NCBI GenBank assembly: GCA_913064755.1
Contig: CAJYBQ010000057.1
Location: 1-11,987, forward strand
Length of the DNA stretch: 11,987 nt
Source of the DNA: an uncultured Alphaproteobacteria bacterium
GTDB taxonomy: Bacteria > Pseudomonadota > Alphaproteobacteria > Minwuiales > Minwuiaceae
Direction: 5' to 3'
Shown here: positions 1 to 5,718 of the stretch, one piece after another
Layout of the letters: each line of letters starts with the position of its first letter
Numbering within the stretch: position 1 is the stretch's first letter
Position numbers and translations under genes: made by a program
Notes under the pieces: model-generated
The model's input: only the letters and a program-made list of their open reading frames with translations
What the model was told of the DNA's origin: nothing
The model's database searches: none

Positions 1-407
1 TTTTTCTGTTGATGGATCGTGGGGGGTGTCGTTGGTTGGCTGTTGCGTGCTGTGAGGCAAAGGGCGACTACCGCCACGGCTGGATCGCGGCGATCGAGGC
101 CCGCAGACCGGGTGAGCGTGGCGTCTGGAACGAGTTCGTTCACCTGGACCTGGAAGAGCAGACACGCACGATCTGGAGCGACGGGGAAGACACGCACCTG
201 TCGGAACCCGTGTTTGTCCCCGCTTCACCCGATGCGGCCGAAGGAGATGGCTGGATACTGGGAACCGCCTTTCGCGCGAGAGAGAACCGGAGCGATCTGC
301 TGATCTTCCCCGCGACAGACCTGGCGGCAGGACCGGTTGCGACAATCGAGTTGCCACATCGCGTCCCGCACGGCTTTCATGGCAACTGGGTGGATGCCCC
401 CGCGTGA
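1..407 (+). CDS. Carotenoid oxygenase (RPE65/carotenoid cleavage dioxygenase family), C-terminal part, cut at the left edge
   Basis: The frame is already open at base 1 and ends with TGA at 405-407, so only the last ~134 residues are present. The C-terminal stretch matches the end of carotenoid oxygenases: a PVFVP segment, a DDGW-like segment (GDGWILG), a 'DLLIFPATDL-GPVATIELPHRVP' type strand pair, and the closing GFHGNW. In this family the His of GFHG is the fourth ligand of the non-haem Fe(II) at the centre of a seven-bladed propeller. The other three His ligands lie upstream of the window. Known members cleave carotenoids, apocarotenoids or stilbenes oxidatively; the substrate cannot be told from this fragment. 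An in-frame TTG at 9 and ATG at 12 exist but are internal, because the family is about 450-500 residues long. The gene converges on the small minus-strand gene ending at 454, and I see no clear terminator in the 46 bases between them. Confidence 0.85.
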   Translation, partial: FLLMDRGGCRWLAVACCEAKGDYRHGWIAAIEARRPGERGVWNEFVHLDLEEQTRTIWSDGEDTHLSEPVFVPASPDAAEGDGWILGTAFRARENRSDLLIFPATDLAAGPVATIELPHRVPHGFHGNWVDAPA

Positions 408-453
408 TACGGCCGCTGGCGGAAATTCCGGACACAGGCCAGGCTGCACCGGA

Positions 454-654
454 TCAGCCCAGGGTGGACTGAAGGGCATCCTGCGGATCTGCGTCACCAA
501 CAAATGCGAGCAGGGCACGGCGTCCGCTGGTGCGTGAACGCCGGTTCCTGATCCGCGCCTTGTTCTGCTTCTCGAGGCGGGCTGTGGCGTCCTCTTCCCG
601 AAGCGCCGCACGATCTGCCGCGGACGTGTCGGGGCTGCTACCCAAAATGGCCAT
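454..654 (-). CDS. Small basic phage-like protein (66 aa)
   Basis: The ATG at 654-652 is preceded by a GGAG eight bases upstream; an in-frame ATG at 708 is possible but has no comparable site. The protein starts MAILGSSPDTS, continues with a charged helical stretch rich in Arg, Lys, Glu and Ala (about residues 13-45), and ends GRRALLAFVGD...LQSTLG. This pattern (short Gly/Ser/Pro N-terminus, charged helix, RGRRxLL motif, terminal TLG) recalls small proteins encoded among head-tail genes of podoviruses and prophages of Alphaproteobacteria. That resemblance is from memory, not a search. It lies 56 bases downstream of the metallophosphoesterase on the same strand and could be co-transcribed with it. 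Its relation to the tail fibre gene 2 kb away on the other strand is inference. It could also be an unrelated cellular basic peptide. Confidence 0.5.
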   Translation of the reverse strand: MAILGSSPDTSAADRAALREEDATARLEKQNKARIRNRRSRTSGRRALLAFVGDADPQDALQSTLG

Positions 655-710
655 CTGGCATTCTCCATAGCTTGCGCGGGCAGGCGCCACGCGCTTCCAG
701 GTCGCCAAGG

Positions 711-1637
711 CTAGACCCTGTCGCGAAAAGAGTTCTCGCGATCTCTTTCGGCACCCCGGATCGTGTCCGCCAGGGGACTAGGGACCGGCGGCGCATCCTT
801 GAGAAACGGCTGATCGCCCTTGAGCGCGCCCAGCCTGTGCACTTCCATGCCAGGCGGGCTGACGGCCCGCACGGTGAACATGCCATCGCCAAACAGTCGG
901 TAGTCGAGATAGCCCAGCATTGGCGCTCCGGTACCCACGCGCAGGCCCGAACGATAGGCGGTAGCCGGCGCCCAGAGAAAGCGGGTCAGACCGATACGAA
1001 CATCGAGGTACTTGTGCAGGTGGCCACTTGCGACGAAGCGCACCTTCGTCCGAAGCAGCAGTGACAGCAGCCTGGCACGGGTGCCCGACGGCACGATCAA
1101 CTGTCCGGGCACGCCCGCCTCGATCTCTCGGGCAAAGAACATGGGCTTGTGCAGGAACACGCCGATCGGTGCGCCTGCAGCACCGTCAAGCTGGTCCCAC
1201 AACCAATCCAGTTGCGCCGCTTCGTCCGGCAGCCCGCTGCCCAGCACCTGGGCGTTCAGACCGATCAACCGCCAGCCAGCCACATCTTCCGCCCACCAGT
1301 CGGCACCGAAGTAGCTGCGAAAGGCACTCAGGCGATCTTCGGATACCGGCTGATCCATCATCGCGAATCCCGGTTCCTCGCCCACGTCGTGGTTGCCGGG
1401 CAGGATCAGCATCCGCGCATCCGCCAGGTGATGCGCCGCCGCGGCAAAGGACAGATCGGCATCCCGTGCCACGCCGTTGATCGTCAGATCACCCGTGTGG
1501 ACGATCAGGTCAGGCGAAGCCCGGTTGATGCTCCTGATCGCACGGGCGTAGTTCTCGACGAAGAATGACTGGCGATCACTCAGATGGGTGTCCGAAATCT
1601 GGACCAGTCGAAATCCCCCGGCTTCCCGCTCAGTCAA
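711..1637 (-). CDS. Metallophosphoesterase, class III cyclic-nucleotide phosphodiesterase (CpdA/Icc-like)
   Basis: The 308-residue product carries all signature motifs of calcineurin-like metallophosphoesterases (PF00149): DTH (D16, H18), GD at 49-50 followed by N54, GNHD at 81-84, an isolated FLHKP histidine (H153), and GHLH at 205-208. These residues hold the dinuclear metal centre. In CpdA/Icc-like and GpdQ-like relatives the enzyme hydrolyses cyclic nucleotides or glycerophosphodiesters; the substrate here is not determined. No signal peptide is visible, so it is probably cytoplasmic. The only workable start is the TTG at 1637, because the first metal motif begins at residue 14 and no ATG or GTG lies between. 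This TTG overlaps the stop of the upstream flavin oxidoreductase by 8 bases, and no separate strong Shine-Dalgarno site is evident. That suggests translational coupling. The metal site looks intact. Confidence 0.88.
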   Translation of the reverse strand: MTEREAGGFRLVQISDTHLSDRQSFFVENYARAIRSINRASPDLIVHTGDLTINGVARDADLSFAAAAHHLADARMLILPGNHDVGEEPGFAMMDQPVSEDRLSAFRSYFGADWWAEDVAGWRLIGLNAQVLGSGLPDEAAQLDWLWDQLDGAAGAPIGVFLHKPMFFAREIEAGVPGQLIVPSGTRARLLSLLLRTKVRFVASGHLHKYLDVRIGLTRFLWAPATAYRSGLRVGTGAPMLGYLDYRLFGDGMFTVRAVSPPGMEVHRLGALKGDQPFLKDAPPVPSPLADTIRGAERDRENSFRDRV

Positions 1638-2532
1638 AGAGGTCGAATATCTCGGCCAGCGCCGTTGTCTGGCTTCCCCTCGTGGAAGAGGGCACCAGAA
1701 TCGGCGTCTTTATCCCGGCATCGCGCCAGCGTTCCAGTCCTTCCAGGATACGTTTCGGCGGGCCCGACATCGTCACGCTATCCAGCCATGCATCGCTCAT
1801 CAGCGTGGGTATGCGGTCCAGGTCACCGGCTGTCATCGCGGCCTCGATATCCGCCATTTCCTGCTCGAAACCGGCAGCCGACCAGTATTTCCGGTAGTTC
1901 GGCAATTGCACGTAGCGCGAAAGCGTCTTGCGGTGCACCGCGCGGCCGGCATTGACGTCCTCGTCAATCGCTGTCGGCACCATGGCACCGGTGAAGAAGT
2001 CACTCTTCGCAGATCGTGGCCGCGCGGAGAGCTGCGCCGCAACCGTGTCACGAGGACCATTTGCCCATACCGCGCCATCAGCCACCTCGACGGCAAGGTC
2101 GAGCATGCGGTCGCGCAGGGTCGCCAGTACGATTGGCGGCAGCTCGCCAACTTCCTTCGATGCCTCACGCATTTCAGCCACATAGGCACGCATGTCCGTC
2201 ACCGGCTTGCGGGTCTGTGGCACACCATGTCGATCCAGCGAAGGCGCGTGGCTGATCCCGAGCCCCATGCGAAACCGGCCCTTGGACACTTCGTGCAGGA
2301 AGGCCGCATTGTCAGCGAGTTGTCGTGCGGACTGGAAATAGATCGGCTGGATCGAACTGCCCACGACCAGCCTGGTCGTTTCCTGCAGGATCGCCTGACA
2401 GAACGGCAGGCAGGCCGATACGCTGGTAACGAAGACACCGGCGAAATCCCTGCTCTCCGCCTCCTTTGCGAACTCGATCATCCGATGTCTGCGACCGGGC
2501 AATGCGGCGATGGCGAGTGCTGGTTTCTGCAT
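1630..2532 (-). CDS. LLM-class flavin-dependent oxidoreductase (luciferase-like monooxygenase family)
   Basis: The 300-residue product has the shape of the bacterial luciferase-like (PF00296) TIM-barrel family. An early strand-helix repeat includes EFAKEAESRDFAGVFV (about 19-34). A central segment, HEVSKGRFRMGLGISH (about 84-99), corresponds to the conserved G-R-x-x-LGLG region. The C-terminal segment, with a GPP-K-LEGLERWRDAGI pattern, corresponds to the last barrel helix. Relatives use FMN or F420 to oxidise or reduce small organic substrates; neither cofactor nor substrate can be fixed here. The start is the ATG at 2532-2530, preceded by GGGGAGGA about ten bases upstream; an earlier in-frame ATG at 2562 lies before that site and is disfavoured. 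It is the first gene of a probable minus-strand operon with the overlapping metallophosphoesterase. Probably cytoplasmic. Confidence 0.85.
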   Translation of the reverse strand: MQKPALAIAALPGRRHRMIEFAKEAESRDFAGVFVTSVSACLPFCQAILQETTRLVVGSSIQPIYFQSARQLADNAAFLHEVSKGRFRMGLGISHAPSLDRHGVPQTRKPVTDMRAYVAEMREASKEVGELPPIVLATLRDRMLDLAVEVADGAVWANGPRDTVAAQLSARPRSAKSDFFTGAMVPTAIDEDVNAGRAVHRKTLSRYVQLPNYRKYWSAAGFEQEMADIEAAMTAGDLDRIPTLMSDAWLDSVTMSGPPKRILEGLERWRDAGIKTPILVPSSTRGSQTTALAEIFDLFD

Positions 2533-2735
2533 GATTGAATCGTCCTCCCCAAGATCAGGCAAGTCGCATCGTAGTCCGTCGCGCCGCCATCACACAATTG
2601 CGGCTTCCACAAAGATCGGACGGAACTCAATTCGCAATTACCGGTACCAATACCGATAAACCGCGTTGACCGAGGACAGCCATGTGCCGAAACGGCCGGG
2701 CAACCCGGTCTCTCGTCCCCCATGACCGGAGCAGC
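2533..2735. promoter_or_regulatory. Divergent intergenic region with candidate promoters and inverted repeats
   Basis: These ~200 bases separate the minus-strand oxidoreductase operon from the plus-strand tail fibre gene and are the longest gene-free stretch in the window. Rightward candidate promoter: TTCGCA (2631-2636), 18 bases, GATAAA (2655-2660), each matching 4 of 6 sigma70 consensus positions. Leftward candidate: TTGTGT (complement of 2592-2597), 18 bases, TACGAT (complement of 2568-2573). A 7-base inverted repeat, AATTGCG (2596-2602) and CGCAATT (2633-2639), spans the -35 area of both. A second small inverted repeat, CGGTA-CCAA-TACCG (2642-2655), sits inside the rightward spacer. This arrangement would suit a shared operator, but all of it is pattern reading by eye. 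Confidence 0.3.
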
Positions 2736-5171
2736 ATGACCATGACGGAACACATCAAGATCAATGATGCGCCCCCGCGCGTCGAGTACCTGGGCGATGG
2801 AAGCACACGGATGTTCCCCGCCCCCTTCCCCTTTCTTGCGTCCGCGGATGTGCGGGTCTGGATCGGCAACAACCCGCTGGTTGAAGAAGCCGACTATTCG
2901 ATCACGGGTGCCGGCGAGACTTCCGGCGGAACGGTGACCATTTTCGTGGCACCGGCCGACAACGAAAACGTCGTCATCTATCGCAGCGCGGAGATCGAGC
3001 GGATGTCCGACTTCCTGCCCGGTGGCAGCCTGCGTGCGGACACGTTGAACGACGAATTCGATCGTCTCACGCTGTCCCTGCAGGAATGCAAGGCACGGCT
3101 CGAGAGATCGGTGCGGCTCTCAGACCACGACCATGGCATTGCCCCGGACCCGCTTCCGACCGCGAATGAGCGCGCTTCACGCGTCCTTGCCTTCGACGCC
3201 GACGGGCACCCGATAGCAGGGCCGGAAACAAGCGCTTTGGCCGATATCGATTCCGCCGTGACGACGGCCGCGAGCAGCGCCGTTGCCGCGGCATCAAGCG
3301 CCAGCACCGCGGCAGAGAACGCCGCATTGGTCGGTGACGTCGCTGCCTTGGTCCAGAACATCCCGGTGGTGAGCACCGCAACGGGCGACGGTACGACGCT
3401 GACGTTCGCACTTGGTCAGGAGCCCGTGGACGCCAAGGCCCTGATGGTCAGTCTGGATGGCGTATTGCAGCACCTGACCCGCTTCTCGGTTTCCGGATCA
3501 GTCATCAACTTCACCACCGCACCGGCCGATGGCACATTGATCGAGGTTCGCGATCTCTCCTCGACAGCCATTGTCAACGCAGCGGATGTATCCAGCCTGG
3601 CAGCGGTCGCCGGGGCCATTGCAACGGTGGACGCGATCAGCACCGACGTATCCGCGGTTGCCGGCAACGCCGATGACATCACCGTTGTCGCGGATGATCT
3701 GAACGGGGCAAACCAGATCGCCGGCGCCATCATCTCGGCCAGCAACGCGGCCGGTTCCGCGATGGCAGCCAGCAGTTCCGAATCGAATGCAGGCGCCAGT
3801 GCAGCCTCGGCGGCTGCGAGCGCTACCCAGGCCGAGGTTGCACGATCGGCTGCGGAAAATGCCGGATCCGTTGCCCAGTCGGCACAGGTCAGCAGCGAGA
3901 CGGCCCAGCTCGGTGCCGAAGATGCAAAGGCATCGGCGGAATTCGCTGCAACTGCGGCCGCGGCGTCTGCCGCCGCAGCAATCACCAATGCCGCCAATGC
4001 GATCACGGGCCTTGCAGGGGCCGTGGGCGCGGCGGCGCGTGCCGGCTTCCGCGCCCGCTTCGGGAAGACACCACCGGCGGTACTGCCATTCTACCTGGGC
4101 GACGTGTCTGCTCTTGCGTTGACGCGCCCGAGTGGCGGAACCGCCATCAACGAACAAGGTGGCCCGGAAAGCTTCGCTGTCGATACCGCCCGAATCGAAC
4201 ATGACCCCGATACAAGCGAAAGACTGGGCCTGTTGCTGGAACCGGCTGCCACCAATCTGATCAAGCACAGCGCCGACCAGTCCCATCCGGACTGGACGAC
4301 GAACGCGGGATACTTCACGCGCACACCGGGCCAGGCAGATCCTGCCGGGGGTTTCACGGCCACCCGGCTGCGCTGCGACATCGCAGGCACGACCGCCGCC
4401 AATTACCTGCGGCAGTTCACGGCCACAAGCACGTTCACAAGCGGCAAGGTGAGCTTGTGGGTCCGACGCGTGGCCGGAACGGGCAATGTCAAGATTCTTG
4501 GGCTGAATGGCTACACCGGAATTTCACTCAACATCACCTCCTACCTGACCGCTGACTGGCAGCAGTTCTGGCATTCGGGTACCGCAGGCGGGGGCTATCT
4601 ATACTTCGGTATCGGGCTCGAGGCATTGAACGATGAAGTCGACGTGGCGTTCTTCCAGTGCGAAGGGGATGTCAGCGGGGAAATCGGCTCCTTCATTCAA
4701 ACCACGAGCTCGCCGGCAACCCGCGCTGCCGACGTGGCAACCGTCGACCTGTCTGGCATGGCCGGGTTCCGACCAGCAGCCTTCACCATGCTCGCCGAGG
4801 TCATCCCGAACGGAAATGATGGCGTGATCCTGGACATCGGCAGCGGTGCGATTTCCGAGGTCGCGCTGGAATTGCAGTCGGGCAACCTGAAGGTGACGGG
4901 CGCGAACGGGCTCGACATCACCACTGCCCCCGGCCAGTCGGCAGGGGATCGCATTGTGGTCGCCCTGCGTTTCCAGACCGACAGTGTCGCCGTCTCTGTC
5001 AATGGCGCACCCGTGGTGATGGAGGGGAGCCATCATGTGAACGGAACCGCGAACAGGCTTCAGCTTGGAGCGAACGTCAACGGATCGAACCCGATTTCAT
5101 GCGTGATCCAGCAGGTCGCATTCTTCGGCCCCCTGCCCGATACCGACCTGGAGGCAATGAGCAATGCCTGA
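2736..5171 (+). CDS. Podovirus-type tail fibre protein (T7 gp17-like N-terminus, Ala-rich shaft, lectin-like tip)
   Basis: From the ATG at 2736 the product has ~811 residues. Residues ~15-130 form a T7 tail-fibre-like adaptor (PF03906 style): EYLGDGSTRMFPAPFPFL, the strand VRVWIGNNPLVEEADYSI, GTVTIFVAPADNENVVIYR, then LRADTLNDEFDRLTL leading to a helix. Residues ~211-280 repeat the beta module (DGTTLTF...MVSLDGVLQH...VINFTTAPADGTLIEVRDL). Residues ~285-330 show the VAGxADDITVVA repeats common in phage fibres, and ~330-435 is an Ala/Ser-rich, probably trimeric coiled shaft. From ~490, LLLEPAATNLIKHS opens a receptor-binding-type domain, and ~665-811 resembles a LamG/concanavalin-like tip. Start choice is uncertain. 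ATG 2736 (GGAG at 2728-2731, close) or 2742 give the usual N-terminus; ATG 2682 has a better-spaced GAGGA (2672-2676) but adds 18 residues atypical for the family. No frameshift or stop interrupts it, so an intact protein is likely. Confidence 0.85.
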   Translation: MTMTEHIKINDAPPRVEYLGDGSTRMFPAPFPFLASADVRVWIGNNPLVEEADYSITGAGETSGGTVTIFVAPADNENVVIYRSAEIERMSDFLPGGSLRADTLNDEFDRLTLSLQECKARLERSVRLSDHDHGIAPDPLPTANERASRVLAFDADGHPIAGPETSALADIDSAVTTAASSAVAAASSASTAAENAALVGDVAALVQNIPVVSTATGDGTTLTFALGQEPVDAKALMVSLDGVLQHLTRFSVSGSVINFTTAPADGTLIEVRDLSSTAIVNAADVSSLAAVAGAIATVDAISTDVSAVAGNADDITVVADDLNGANQIAGAIISASNAAGSAMAASSSESNAGASAASAAASATQAEVARSAAENAGSVAQSAQVSSETAQLGAEDAKASAEFAATAAAASAAAAITNAANAITGLAGAVGAAARAGFRARFGKTPPAVLPFYLGDVSALALTRPSGGTAINEQGGPESFAVDTARIEHDPDTSERLGLLLEPAATNLIKHSADQSHPDWTTNAGYFTRTPGQADPAGGFTATRLRCDIAGTTAANYLRQFTATSTFTSGKVSLWVRRVAGTGNVKILGLNGYTGISLNITSYLTADWQQFWHSGTAGGGYLYFGIGLEALNDEVDVAFFQCEGDVSGEIGSFIQTTSSPATRAADVATVDLSGMAGFRPAAFTMLAEVIPNGNDGVILDIGSGAISEVALELQSGNLKVTGANGLDITTAPGQSAGDRIVVALRFQTDSVAVSVNGAPVVMEGSHHVNGTANRLQLGANVNGSNPISCVIQQVAFFGPLPDTDLEAMSNA

Positions 5172-5255
5172 GCATTCATCCTTGCGCGTCGATGCGCCAG
5201 TGGCCGGATGGCTCGCTTGCAAGCGGCCCGGGCATCAAGGTCGAGGATCCAGCTG

Positions 5256-5561
5256 ATGCAGGACTGGAAACCGCTGATGCCTGCCGGTCTGTTCCTTGCA
5301 GCGCAGATCATTGCCGCCGTCGTCTGGGCGGCAAGTTTCGAGGCCAAGGTTGCTGGCATGACCGCACAACTGGAGGCGCGCATCGTGGCACTCGAGGCCA
5401 ATGTCACCGACAATGCGACGATCCGCCGTCGCATGTGGGATCGCATCGAACGGCTGGACAGGACCAGCAGCATGATCGATGAGCGCACGCGTATCATGGC
5501 GGAGCAACTGGCCCGCATCTATCAGCAACTGGTTCGCGTGCAGCAGGACAAGGGCAAGTAG
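5256..5561 (+). CDS. Small membrane protein with coiled coil, holin/spanin-like
   Basis: The ATG at 5256 has GAGGA (5242-5246) nine bases upstream; the in-frame ATG at 5208 lies before that site. The product has 101 residues. A short cytosolic-type N-terminus (MQDWKPLMP) is followed by one hydrophobic segment at ~9-26 (AGLFLAAQIIAAVVWAA). A long charged helix at ~28-96 with heptad-like spacing of Leu, Ile, Val and Met then ends in Lys/Gln. There is no cysteine. Its place directly after a tail fibre gene, where phages keep lysis genes, suggests a holin-, antiholin- or inner-membrane spanin-like role, but topology and order are the only support and no family is recognised with certainty. It could instead anchor or chaperone the fibre. 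The 84 bases between the two genes hold no convincing gene. Confidence 0.65.
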   Translation: MQDWKPLMPAGLFLAAQIIAAVVWAASFEAKVAGMTAQLEARIVALEANVTDNATIRRRMWDRIERLDRTSSMIDERTRIMAEQLARIYQQLVRVQQDKGK

Positions 5562-5718
5562 GAACCCAGTTACGGGTTGGTGCGATCAGGCGCCCTGGCG
5601 AGGACGGCCGTTCGACCGTTGTGAAGTCCCTGCCCGGCATGGCCAGCCAGAGCGCACTTGCCTGCGGTCGAAGCAGTGTCACACTGTGGCACTGACAGGA
5701 CTGCAGGAGTTTGACGAC
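5562..5718 (+). promoter_or_regulatory. Intergenic region with a 13-base palindrome upstream of the amidohydrolase gene
   Basis: These 157 bases separate the phage module from the amidohydrolase. A short stem, AACCC (5563-5567) with GGGTT (5574-5578), follows the stop of the membrane-protein gene but lacks a T-run, so it is at best a poor terminator. CAGTG-TCA-CACTG at 5674-5686 is a perfect inverted repeat with a third CACTG at 5690-5694, ending ~33 bases before the start codon. Its size and place suit an operator for a small dimeric repressor, for example of the GntR type, but nothing proves it. The amidohydrolase reading frame stays open through this region, but its translation there has no family character. 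Confidence 0.3.

Larger units (their letters stand above)
2682..5561 (+). mobile_element. Orphan phage-derived module (tail fibre plus small membrane/coiled-coil protein)
   Basis: Two adjacent plus-strand genes have phage character: a podovirus-type tail fibre, and a small protein with one membrane segment followed by a coiled coil, in the position where phages often keep a holin- or spanin-like gene. Both sides are ordinary bacterial metabolic genes. No integrase, repressor, terminase, portal, capsid or endolysin gene is visible, and I found no convincing attachment-site repeat. The small phage-like protein at 454-654 on the other strand may belong to the same history. The module may be a decayed prophage, a satellite locus of a gene transfer agent, or a domesticated adhesin. 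The open frames appear intact, which argues against simple decay. Confidence 0.5.

Noticed and set aside
225..668. 147-residue minus-strand frame overlapping the carotenoid oxygenase end and the small phage-like gene
   Set aside because: Composition is Arg/Pro-rich and it conflicts with two better-supported frames.
1588..2538. 316-residue plus-strand frame opposite the flavin oxidoreductase
   Set aside because: Arg/His-rich product without motifs; the minus strand shows a recognisable LLM-class enzyme over the same bases.
3240..4050. Ala-rich repeated region of the tail fibre as a DNA repeat array or CRISPR-like element
   Set aside because: The repetition is at the protein level (Ala/Ser heptad-like shaft); the DNA shows no regular identical repeat and spacer units.
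3498..4286. 262-residue minus-strand frame inside the tail fibre gene
   Set aside because: Gly/Arg/Cys-rich reverse of the Ala-rich shaft codons; no ribosome site or family character.
5479..5718. N-terminal extension of the amidohydrolase through the intergenic region
   Set aside because: It overlaps the membrane-protein gene, shows no family similarity, and the ATG at 5719 has a good ribosome site and starts at the first family strand.
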